Positions 24,932-31,951 of a DNA stretch of 64,000 bases are shown piece after piece. The notes beneath the pieces were generated by a model. It was given only the letters and a program-made list of their open reading frames with translations. It made no database searches and was not told where the DNA came from. The position numbers were made by a program, and so were the translations under genes. Each line of letters begins with the position of its first letter. The stretch's first letter is position 1. The DNA is from Amycolatopsis regifaucium (GTDB lineage: Bacteria; Actinomycetota; Actinomycetes; Mycobacteriales; Pseudonocardiaceae): assembly GCF_001613935.1 (NCBI RefSeq), contig NZ_LQCI01000007.1, positions 83,943 to 147,942 on the forward strand, written 5' to 3'.

Positions 24932-25759
24932 ATGACAGAGACGAAGAACAACGAGACGGTCCTGGTCCTCGGAGCGACGGGCAAGACCGGACGCCGGGTG
25001 GCGCGGCGCTTGACCGACCGGGGAATCCAGGTCCGCAAGGCGTCGCGGCCGGGCTTCGACTGGGACGACCGCTCGACCTGGGCCGCGGCGGTCACCGGAG
25101 TAAGCGCGGCCTATGTGACCTACTACCCCGACCTTGCCTTCCCCGGCGCGGCCGAAGCGATCCGCGACTTCTCGAAACTGGCCGTGGAACACGGTGTGCG
25201 GCGGCTGGTCCTGTTGTCCGGCCGCGGCGAGGAGGAAGCCGTGCTCAGCGAACAGGGGGTGCGGGACTCCGGTGCCGAGTGGACGGTCGTGCGGCCCAGC
25301 TGGTTCGCGCAGAACTTCAGCGAGCACTTCCTGCTGGAGCCGGTGCTCGCCGGCGAAATCGTGTTGCCCGCCGGGCAGGTGACCGAGCCTTTCATCGACG
25401 TCGAAGACATCGTCGACGTCGTGGTGGCGGCGCTCACCACCGACGGGCACCACGGCCGGGTGTACGAGCTGACCGGACCGCGGTTGCTGAGTTTCACGGA
25501 CGTGGCGGCGGAAATCGGCGAGGCTGTCGGGCGGGATGTCCGGTACGTTCCGGTGTCCGCGGCGGAGTTCGCGGCGGGCGCGGCCGATCAGGGGGTGCCG
25601 CAGGAGGATATCGAGGGCCTGACCGACCTCTTCACGCGAATCCTCGACGGCCGGAACGCATCGCTCACCGGCGACGTCGAGAAGGTGCTGGGCAGGCCCG
25701 CGAGGGACTTCTCCGAGTACGCCGCGAAGGCCGCGGCCACCGGGGTCTGGAATCGATGA
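24932..25759 (+). CDS. NmrA-like NAD(P)-binding oxidoreductase or sensor
   Basis: A 275-residue Rossmann protein of the NmrA/atypical-SDR group. The glycine motif is VLVLGATGKTGRRVARRL. Further features are YVTYYPDL, VVRPSWFAQNFSEHF and EPFIDVEDIVDVVVAAL, all typical of TMR-like or quinone-oxidoreductase-2-like proteins. It lacks the SDR YxxxK pair at the usual place, so it may sense or reduce quinones. It is first in a two-gene unit with the DUF1772 protein and divergent from its likely AraC regulator. Confidence 0.86.
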   Translation: MTETKNNETVLVLGATGKTGRRVARRLTDRGIQVRKASRPGFDWDDRSTWAAAVTGVSAAYVTYYPDLAFPGAAEAIRDFSKLAVEHGVRRLVLLSGRGEEEAVLSEQGVRDSGAEWTVVRPSWFAQNFSEHFLLEPVLAGEIVLPAGQVTEPFIDVEDIVDVVVAALTTDGHHGRVYELTGPRLLSFTDVAAEIGEAVGRDVRYVPVSAAEFAAGAADQGVPQEDIEGLTDLFTRILDGRNASLTGDVEKVLGRPARDFSEYAAKAAATGVWNR

Positions 25760-25791
25760 AACGAACGGGAAACGGAAGGGAGGCGACAGGA

Positions 25792-26283
25792 ATGTCGACG
25801 CTGGGCCAAATCGTCCTGATCGCGGCCGTCATCGCGGCGGGGTTGATCGCGGGCTTGTTCTACGCCTACACCTGCTCGGTCATGCCGGGGCTGGCGCGGG
25901 CCGACGCGCGGACGTATGTGACCGGCATGCGGGAGATCAACATCGCGATCCTCAACGGTTGGTTCGCGCTGAGCTTCGGCGGCGCGCCACTGCTCGCCGC
26001 AGTGGCGGCGGCACTGCACTTCCGGTCCGAGCTGCGGTCCGCGCTGCCGTGGCTGATCGCGGGTTTCGTCCTGCTCCTGGTGATGCTGATCGTGACCATG
26101 GCGCTCAACGTGCCGCTGAACAACGCGCTCGAAGTGGGCTTCGACGGCGACAACACCGACTTCGAGGCGTTGCGGGCGAAGTTCGAGGGTGTCTGGGAAC
26201 GGTGGAACCTGGTCCGGACCCTGGCCGCGATCGGCGGCTTCGGCGCTCTGGTGGGTGGGCTGATCGTGCACGCCCGCGGCTGA
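25792..26283 (+). CDS. DUF1772 (anthrone oxygenase-like) membrane protein
   Basis: A 163-residue protein with four hydrophobic segments, starting MSTLGQIVLIAAVIAAGLIA. It has the DUF1772 pattern (FYAYTCSVMPGLARAD; MALNVPLNNAL; WERWNLVRT). Some fungal relatives oxidise anthrones; the bacterial role is unknown. GGGAGG eight bases before this ATG fixes the start; an ATG overlapping the previous stop (25756) has no such site. Coupling with the NmrA-type gene suggests a shared redox task. Confidence 0.85.
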   Translation: MSTLGQIVLIAAVIAAGLIAGLFYAYTCSVMPGLARADARTYVTGMREINIAILNGWFALSFGGAPLLAAVAAALHFRSELRSALPWLIAGFVLLLVMLIVTMALNVPLNNALEVGFDGDNTDFEALRAKFEGVWERWNLVRTLAAIGGFGALVGGLIVHARG

Positions 26284-26302
26284 GCCCGCTGCTCCTCCGG
26301 AC

Positions 26303-26542
26303 TCAGTCCGACCAGCTGACCAAGCCCACGTAGCCGAAGCCCTGGTGGCCGCAGCCGGTCCAGGTGACGAGGTAGCCCTGCGCGCGTTTCTGCTGGGCGA
26401 GCTGGGATCCTGCCGCGTTGCACTCGGCGAGGGTGGACCCGGTGACGGTCTGCTGGTAGTACGCGGGCACTGCCTGCGCGGGCGCGGTGACAGTGGTCGA
26501 CAGGACGATGAAGGCCGTAGCGGTGAGCAGTTTCTTCAGCAC
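26303..26542 (-). CDS. Small secreted protein, 79 aa
   Basis: A signal peptide (LKKLLTATAFIVLSTTVTAPAQA) leads to a mature part of about 55 residues (VPAYYQQTVTGSTLAECNAAGSQLAQ..), with two cysteines and a C-terminal aromatic cluster. It resembles small secreted actinobacterial proteins of unknown role. The GTG start has no clear ribosome site but gives a complete signal peptide. It is convergent with the DUF1772 gene, only 19 bases apart. Confidence 0.65.
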   Translation of the reverse strand: MLKKLLTATAFIVLSTTVTAPAQAVPAYYQQTVTGSTLAECNAAGSQLAQQKRAQGYLVTWTGCGHQGFGYVGLVSWSD

Positions 26543-26667
26543 CGGATCAGCCAAGCACAGCGTCCGCCGCCGCTCTGCGGGTAATTTCCGCAGAGTCGAG
26601 CGGGCCTCCGGATGGGGCCGCACCTGAGAACGAAGAGTGAAATCCGGCAAAACGGGTAAATCCCGGT

Positions 26668-27591
26668 ATGACTGAGGGTCGAGTGGCGGTGTTCGCGCCG
26701 TCTCCACAGCTGACGGTGACGGTGGAAGAGCTGGACGGGGCGCCCGACGTCCACGTGCACGCGGGCGGGCAGGGGGTATGGCAGTCGCGGATGATCGAGG
26801 CGCTCGGCGCGCGGGCGGTGTTGTGCTGCGCGCTCGGCGGGGAGACCGGACAGGTGCTGAAACACTTGATCGGTGTCGATGCCGAGGTCCGCGAAGTCGC
26901 GGCACGCAACGGCGCCTACGTGCACGATCGGCGTGACGGCCGTCGTGACGAGATGGTGCGGATGCCCGCGGACGCGTTGACCCGGCACGAACTCGACGAT
27001 CTGTACGAGTTGACCCTTGTCCAGGGGCTGCGCGCGGACGTCGCCATCCTCAGCGGGCCGGACGAGGACGACGTGCCGGTGCCGCATTCGATGTACGAGC
27101 GGCTCGCCAGGGATCTGGGCACGCAGGGCACGCCGGTCGTGGTGGATCTGTCCGGTGAACGGCTCGCCAAGGCGCTCGCGGGCGATCCGGTGGTGATCAA
27201 GGTCAGTCACGAGGAAATGGTCGAGGACGGGCTGGCCAAGTCGGATTCGCTGCCCGATCTCGTCGACGGTTGTCGTGAACTGGCGTCGGGCGGCGCCCGC
27301 GCGGTCGTCGTGTCCCGCGCGGCCGAAGAGACGCTCGCTTACCTCGAAGGACGCCTGGTCCTGGTGGAGTCGCCCGACCTGACCCCGGTCGACACTCGCG
27401 GCGGCGGGGACTCGATGACCGCGGGGCTCGCGGTCGGTCTCGCGCAAGGCCGGTCGCTGGAGGACGCGGTGAAGCTCGGGGCCGCGGCAGGCGCGATCAA
27501 TGTGACACGACACGGTCTCGGTTCGGGTAGCGACGGCGCCGTGCGGGAACTCACCGGACGAGTACGGCTGAAATCCTGGGAGGCTTCCTGA
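26668..27591 (+). CDS. PfkB-family sugar or nucleoside kinase
   Basis: A 307-residue ribokinase-like protein. The N-terminal substrate region (HVHAGGQGVWQSRMIEALGA) and the C-terminal PfkB signature DTRGGGDSMTAGLA with the catalytic Asp are both present, and the middle matches the 1-phosphofructokinase branch (VIKVSHEEMVEDG). It would phosphorylate a sugar or sugar phosphate. GTAAAT lies six bases before the ATG. It starts a three-gene operon: its stop overlaps the SurE start (TGATG). The link to a nucleotidase suggests nucleoside or sugar-phosphate turnover, which is an inference. Confidence 0.88.
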   Translation: MTEGRVAVFAPSPQLTVTVEELDGAPDVHVHAGGQGVWQSRMIEALGARAVLCCALGGETGQVLKHLIGVDAEVREVAARNGAYVHDRRDGRRDEMVRMPADALTRHELDDLYELTLVQGLRADVAILSGPDEDDVPVPHSMYERLARDLGTQGTPVVVDLSGERLAKALAGDPVVIKVSHEEMVEDGLAKSDSLPDLVDGCRELASGGARAVVVSRAAEETLAYLEGRLVLVESPDLTPVDTRGGGDSMTAGLAVGLAQGRSLEDAVKLGAAAGAINVTRHGLGSGSDGAVRELTGRVRLKSWEAS

Positions 27592-28331
27592 TGCGTGCCC
27601 TGATCACCAACGACGACGGTATCGATTCCCCAGGCCTGGCGGCGCTGGCTCGGGGAGCCGTGGACCACGGCTGGGCCGTGGTGGTCGCCGCGCCCGCGGC
27701 GGAGGCCAGCGGAACCAGCGCGGGCCTGACCGGCGCCGGGAAAGCGGGGCAGGTCACGGTCGAACGGCGGGAACTGCCCGGCCTCCCCGATGTCCCGGCC
27801 TTCGCCGTCGCCGCGCATCCCGGGCTGATCGCCTTGGCCGCCGCGCAGGGAACGTTCGGCGAGCCACCTGAGATCGTGCTGTCCGGGGTGAACCACGGGG
27901 CGAACGTCGGGCGCGCGATCCTGCACTCCGGCACGGTCGGCGCGGCGCTGACCGCCTCGATCAACGGGGCCAGGGCCCTCGCGGTGTCCCTCGACGTGGG
28001 ATTGGAACCCGGGCCGCGACCCCACTGGGACACCGCCGTCGCCGTCGCCGCGACCCTGTTCGACAGGCTCACGGAACTGCCCGCCGGCACGGTCCTGAAC
28101 CTCAACGTCCCCGATCGTGCCGAGGCGGGACCGCCGAAGCGCACCGGGCTGGCCGAATTCGGCGCGGTGCGCAGTCACGTCCAGAACGGTGAGGACGGCG
28201 CGTTCACCGTCGCCGCCGTCACGGTGGAGGGCGAGTTGTCGCCGGGCAGCGACGCGCGTCTGCTGAGTGAAGGCCACGCGACGGTGACCGCGCTGAACTC
28301 GGTCAGCGAAGACCCCGACCTGGCCTGGTGA
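27591..28331 (+). CDS. surE: SurE-type 5'/3'-nucleotidase
   Basis: A 246-residue SurE homologue that removes phosphate from nucleoside monophosphates. The metal motif ITNDDGIDSPG is at residue 5, and the second conserved block VLSGVNHGANVGRAILHSGTVGAA is near residue 98. The protein is of normal length. It is coupled to the kinase gene upstream (one-base overlap) and to the small MLLE-like gene downstream (GTGA overlap). An unusual partner, rather than the enzyme itself, is the point of interest here. Confidence 0.92.
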   Translation: MRALITNDDGIDSPGLAALARGAVDHGWAVVVAAPAAEASGTSAGLTGAGKAGQVTVERRELPGLPDVPAFAVAAHPGLIALAAAQGTFGEPPEIVLSGVNHGANVGRAILHSGTVGAALTASINGARALAVSLDVGLEPGPRPHWDTAVAVAATLFDRLTELPAGTVLNLNVPDRAEAGPPKRTGLAEFGAVRSHVQNGEDGAFTVAAVTVEGELSPGSDARLLSEGHATVTALNSVSEDPDLAW

Positions 28332-28594
28332 TCACCCGCATGTCTTCTGACGACACGGAAAACGTGTCCGCCGCGGCCCTCGCCGAGCTGACCCCGGAAC
28401 AGCGAAAAGCGCGGCTGGGCCTGGCACTGCTGCCTCTGGTGCAGAAACACCAGCCCATCCTCGCCGTGCACGTCACGAAAAAGCTCTTGGAACTGGACGA
28501 CGACGAAGTGCTCGCCTTGCTCGAGAACGATTCGCGCCTCGAGCGGAAGATCGACGAAGCGACGACCGAACTCGCGCACCGGCAGGTGGAGTGA
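28328..28594 (+). CDS. MLLE/PABC-like domain protein, 88 aa
   Basis: A small, acidic, all-helical protein. After about 20 variable residues the rest matches the MLLE (PABC) domain of eukaryotic poly(A)-binding protein: TPEQRKARLGLALLPLVQ against the human EQKQMLGERLFPLIQ, HVTKKLLELDDDEVLALLE against KITGMLLEIDNSELLHMLE, then LERKIDEATTEL against LRSKVDEAVAVL. MLLE domains bind PAM2 peptides. The GTG start overlaps the SurE stop; an ATG at 28340 is equally possible. I know of no described bacterial role. The fold call is from motif comparison only. Confidence 0.7.
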   Translation: MITRMSSDDTENVSAAALAELTPEQRKARLGLALLPLVQKHQPILAVHVTKKLLELDDDEVLALLENDSRLERKIDEATTELAHRQVE

Positions 28595-28613
28595 AACGCC
28601 GCCGTCGGCTCGG

Positions 28614-28988
28614 TCACTTGATGGGCGTGGTCTGAACCGAAGCGATCAACCACTTCTCGTCCTGGTGGGCGAGCACGAACGTGACGGCGCCCTTGTCGGG
28701 CAGGGGAGCGTTCGCCTCGGCCCGTTCGTCGGAGACGTGCTTGGTCGCGGTGACGACGGCGACGTCCGGCTGGACCAGCCACGCGTCCTGGATCTCGATT
28801 CTGGTCCGCACCTGAGCCAGCTGGGAGGCCATCGCCTGGTGGTAGGCGGCACGGACCGTCTCGCGGCCGTGCAGCCTGCGGCCGGCGATGTTGACCAGAT
28901 TGACGTTCTCGGTGAGCAGGGCGGCGAAACCGTCCGGATCGTCCTGCAGCCGGTCACTGTCCAGTACGACCTGCTTGATGTCCTTCAT
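28614..28988 (-). CDS. SnoaL-like / SgcJ-type NTF2-fold protein
   Basis: A 124-residue NTF2-fold protein of the SgcJ/EcaC type. Features are FAALLTENVNLVNIAGRRLHGRETVRAAYHQ.., DVAVVTATKHV and a C-terminal VTFVLAHQDEKWLIASVQTT. Members are ligand-binding proteins or small enzymes with no common reaction. GAAGGGA precedes the ATG. It is divergent from a TetR gene with two matching operators between them, so its expression is probably controlled by that repressor. Confidence 0.85.
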   Translation of the reverse strand: MKDIKQVVLDSDRLQDDPDGFAALLTENVNLVNIAGRRLHGRETVRAAYHQAMASQLAQVRTRIEIQDAWLVQPDVAVVTATKHVSDERAEANAPLPDKGAVTFVLAHQDEKWLIASVQTTPIK

Positions 28989-29006
28989 GAGAACGTCCCT
29001 TCGTAA

Positions 29007-29052
29007 CGGAGTGTTTCGCTCCGGTAGCGTATGACCGGAGCGTTTTGCTCCG
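29007..29052. promoter_or_regulatory. Two TetR operator-like palindromes
   Basis: CGGAGTGTTTCGCTCCG (29007-29023) and CGGAGCGTTTTGCTCCG (29036-29052) are near-identical 17-bp palindromes with centres 29 bp apart. They lie between the divergent SnoaL-like and TetR genes, the second ending eight bases before the TetR -10 box. Confidence 0.8.
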
Positions 29053-29073
29053 CAAGGCGCTATGATCCAGGTC

Positions 29074-29700
29074 ATGCCCAGGCATGCGGAAGCCGAACGC
29101 AACGACCGGGCGCTGCTCGAAGCGGCGCGCGAAGTCCTGGCCGTCGACGGCGCGCACACGTCTGTCGCGTCGATCGCGGCACGTGCGGGCGTCGGTATCG
29201 GCAGCCTGTACCGCCGATACCGGTCGAAGACCGAGCTGTTCCAGCACCTGGTGGACATCGCGCTCGACCAATGGACCGAGATCGCCGAACAAGGGCTGGC
29301 CGACGACGACCCCTGGGACGGGCTCGTGCACTACGTCACCAGCGCGGTCGGCATCGGCTCGCTGGCGCCGTTGGCCGGGATGGTCACCATCACCGACGAG
29401 ATGGCCGAGAAGAACGCCCGATCCGACAAGGCTTTCGCCGCGCTGATCGCCAAAGCGCACGACGCGGGCGTGCTGCGCGCGGACGTCACCGCGATCGACG
29501 TCCTGCTGCTCGTCGAACAGCTCGGCAAATCGCCGCTGATCGAGCAACTTCAGCGCCAGGGCCGGGAAGACCTGCTGGAAGCGGCTCGCGACGCCCGGCA
29601 GCGGGTCATCGCCATCGCCTTGGCCGGACTACGCCCGAGCGACCACCCACTGCCGGGAGCGCCACCCGGCATGGACCTGTTCAGCGAACGCTGGACTTAG
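29074..29700 (+). CDS. TetR-family repressor
   Basis: A 208-residue TetR protein starting MPRHAEAERNDRALLEAAREVL, with the helix-turn-helix SVASIAARAGVGIGSLYRRYRSKTELFQHL. A TATGAT box (29061-29066) lies seven bases before this ATG, so the ATG at 29062 is part of the promoter and the mRNA is leaderless. It is divergent from the SnoaL-like gene, and the two palindromes between them are probably its operators. The ligand is unknown. Confidence 0.92.
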   Translation: MPRHAEAERNDRALLEAAREVLAVDGAHTSVASIAARAGVGIGSLYRRYRSKTELFQHLVDIALDQWTEIAEQGLADDDPWDGLVHYVTSAVGIGSLAPLAGMVTITDEMAEKNARSDKAFAALIAKAHDAGVLRADVTAIDVLLLVEQLGKSPLIEQLQRQGREDLLEAARDARQRVIAIALAGLRPSDHPLPGAPPGMDLFSERWT

Positions 29701-29774
29701 GCGAGCGCGCGGGCGATCGGGACGAGTGCCCGGAAATGACCGTTGCCGCCGGCGAAGGTGAACAGGACACGCAC
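29697..29774 (-). pseudogene. N-terminal remnant of a GT1 glycosyltransferase
   Basis: A 25-codon frame, VRVLFTFAGGNGHFRALVPI and five more residues, is the first strand and glycine loop of a UGT/GT1 glycosyltransferase; it then stops at once against the TetR gene end. Its promoter is still perfect for this genome (TAGAGT at 29782-29787, seven bases before the GTG). The body of about 350 residues is gone. Confidence 0.6.
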
Positions 29775-29857
29775 GCGGCCGACTCTATCGGCGGGGCCGA
29801 CGGCCTTCCCGGCGTTGCCCCGCTTCCCGTACCGGTGGGCAGCGCTACCCTGCTTCG

Positions 29858-30898
29858 GTGATCGAAACGGACGCCGACGAGGTCCGGCTGTGCGCGCTGG
29901 AAGGCTGCGAGAATCCTTTGCCACCGCCCGCGGTGGACGCCGAGGGGAAACGCAAGGGCGGTCGGCCTTCCGCCTACTGCGGTAAGGCCCACGCCGACGC
30001 CGCGTCGCGGGCCCGGCGGGCCGCCGCGGTGGCGAGTGTGGCCGATCCACTGCTCGAGGTCCGCCGGATCGCCGACGAGTTCACCCCGGCGGCCGCCTCG
30101 CTCGTGGAACTGCTGGACGCGATGCGCTCGCGGTTCGACGACGCCGCCACGGCGGCACTGGGCCGGGTCACCGAAGCCGAGAACGAGGCGGCCACAGCCC
30201 GGCGCGAAGCCGAAGACGCCCAGCAGGCCGCGACGAAGGCCGATGCGGCACGCGCGACGGCGCTGGCGTCCTCCCGCGACGACAAGATGGCCAAGGCGAA
30301 GGCGGAACACACCGCCGAACAGGCCTTGAAGGACGCGGAGGAGACCCGGCAGCGTTCGTGGGCCGAGGTCGCGGCGCACGAACGGGCCCGTGGTGCCGCG
30401 GAAGCCGCGACCGTTGCCGCGGAACGCGCCCGCGACGCGCTGGTCTCCGATCTCCGGACGCTGCGCGAGGACTTCGCGGCCGTGCGAGCGGAAAAGACCC
30501 GGCTGACGGCGGAACTGGGTGAGCGCGACACCGCGCTGGCGCGGGCGGTGGCTGAACTCGAAGCCTTGCTGGACCGGCTCGACGAGGCGAGGGCCCGCGT
30601 CACGGTGTCCGAAAAGGACTGTGCTGCGGCACGGGCGGAATCCGCCACGTTACGAGGAGATCTGGACCGCGTCCGCGCCGAGTTGGCGCGGGAGCACACC
30701 ACCCGCAGCCTCGCCGAAGCCAGGGCGATGGCGCTCGCCGAAGAACTGGAACGCGCGCAGGCCCGCGCGGCCGCCGATCAGGCGCGATACGACGACGTCG
30801 TCCGGCAACTGGCCGAACTCGCCCGTCCACCCGCTGTCGAGGACAAGCCCGCGGATCCGGATCCATCAGCGCGGGACGCCGACACGAGCGTGTCGTAG
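29858..30898 (+). CDS. Zinc-finger-like coiled-coil protein, 346 aa
   Basis: An N-terminal cysteine/histidine cluster (LCALEGCENPLP .. RPSAYCGKAHADAASRARR) is followed by about 240 residues of nearly pure Ala/Glu/Arg heptad sequence (for example TEAENEAATARREAEDAQQ), a long coiled coil, then a short acidic tail. It recalls DNA- or cytoskeleton-associated scaffold proteins; the exact family is not known to me. TACCCT lies six bases before the GTG, a leaderless start. The protein at 49371-49754 has a related zinc-finger head. A perfect palindrome follows. Confidence 0.75.
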   Translation: MIETDADEVRLCALEGCENPLPPPAVDAEGKRKGGRPSAYCGKAHADAASRARRAAAVASVADPLLEVRRIADEFTPAAASLVELLDAMRSRFDDAATAALGRVTEAENEAATARREAEDAQQAATKADAARATALASSRDDKMAKAKAEHTAEQALKDAEETRQRSWAEVAAHERARGAAEAATVAAERARDALVSDLRTLREDFAAVRAEKTRLTAELGERDTALARAVAELEALLDRLDEARARVTVSEKDCAAARAESATLRGDLDRVRAELAREHTTRSLAEARAMALAEELERAQARAAADQARYDDVVRQLAELARPPAVEDKPADPDPSARDADTSVS

Positions 30899-30969
30899 TA
30901 AAGAGGGGGACGCCAGGTGTGGCGTGGTTCTGAACTGGGCGCCGCCATGTCCCGGCGCGAACCCTCGAA

Positions 30970-31024
30970 GTACATGATGGCCCCCTTCCTTGCGCCTAGC
31001 GCAAGGAAGGGGGCCATCATGTAC
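30970..31024. repeat. Long palindrome between convergent genes (family B)
   Basis: Two 26-base arms, perfectly complementary, with a three-base loop (cta); the arm core is GGCCCCCTTCCTTGCGC. It lies between the convergent coiled-coil and TetR genes and is a strong bidirectional terminator by shape. Confidence 0.85.
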
Positions 31025-31107
31025 CACGCGCCACCGGTGTGACTGGTGGCGCCGCTGACCGCGAGATCTTCGGCCGAAGATCGTTACACCGGCGGGAATT
31101 CGGCTCC

Positions 31108-31881
31108 CTAGGCGTCAGAGTCGCCGCTCAGCAGTTGCTCGACTCCGTCCAGGATCCGCGCCAGCCCGAACCGGAAGGTGTGCAGCGGCGCGCTCGCCGA
31201 ACCGTGTGCCTCCCCGGCAGCCTGACCGACGCGGGCCGCGAGCGGGAAGAGACCCGCGTCGGCCTCCGGGATCTCCGCGAGCACCGGAGCGCTGGCCGTC
31301 CACCACTCCAGGTCCGTCATCCCTGAACGCCGCACGAGACTCGCCGATTCGACCGAACCCCGCGCGATGCCCTGGACGAAGCCGTTGACCATCGCGACGA
31401 CGGCGTCCATCTCCAGATCGGTGAGCCCGATCGCGTCGAGGGCGCTCAGTTCGCGTTCGTGCTTGGCGAAGGTGTGCGGGCCGAGGGGGAGCCGGCTGGT
31501 GGTGAGCTGCAGCATCCACGGATGCCGGTGGTACATCTCCCAGGCGTCCTCGGCGAGGATAGTCATCGTGACCCGCCAGTCGTGGCTCGGCGGCGGATCG
31601 GTCAGCTCGCCGTGCACCCGGTCCATCATCAGGTCGAGCAGTTCGGCGCGGCTGGGGATGTAGGTGTAGAGAGACATAGGGGAGACGCCGAGCCGTTCCG
31701 CGCCCCGCCGGACCGACAGCGCCGCGATCCCCTCGGTGTCGGCGAGTTCGATCGCGGCGGTGACGATCTCCTCGACGGTCAGCTTCGGTTTGGGGCCGCG
31801 CCGGGGTTTGTCGCGCACGCCCCAGAGCAGTTCGATGGTCCGTCGTGGATCGCCCGTGCCGGTGTGGTCCGCGTACGTCAT
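31108..31881 (-). CDS. TetR-family regulator (TetR_C_1 type)
   Basis: A 257-residue repressor. About 30 residues (PRRTIELLWGVRDKPRRGPKP) precede the helix-turn-helix (LTVEEIVTAAIELADTEGIAALSVRRGAERLGVSPMSLYTYI), a layout typical of the group with the large TetR_C_1 ligand domain. It is divergent from the SNF2 helicase gene, and the 12-bp inverted repeat between them is its likely operator. That would put a chromatin-type helicase under a drug- or ligand-responsive repressor, or only autoregulate. Confidence 0.9.
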   Translation of the reverse strand: MTYADHTGTGDPRRTIELLWGVRDKPRRGPKPKLTVEEIVTAAIELADTEGIAALSVRRGAERLGVSPMSLYTYIPSRAELLDLMMDRVHGELTDPPPSHDWRVTMTILAEDAWEMYHRHPWMLQLTTSRLPLGPHTFAKHERELSALDAIGLTDLEMDAVVAMVNGFVQGIARGSVESASLVRRSGMTDLEWWTASAPVLAEIPEADAGLFPLAARVGQAAGEAHGSASAPLHTFRFGLARILDGVEQLLSGDSDA

Positions 31882-31893
31882 CCCTGTTCTCTC

Positions 31894-31935
31894 TACGGTG
31901 TACAGAGTTTGTGTTATCCTGAACTGTACACCGTA
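31894..31935. promoter_or_regulatory. Operator-like inverted repeat, TetR/SNF2 intergenic
   Basis: TACGGTGTACAG (31894-31905) and CTGTACACCGTA (31924-31935) are perfect complements 18 bases apart, and they flank a -10 box TATCCT (31915-31920) facing the helicase gene. A bound repressor would block this promoter. Confidence 0.8.
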
Positions 31936-31951
31936 CAGAGATTGGGGTTGA

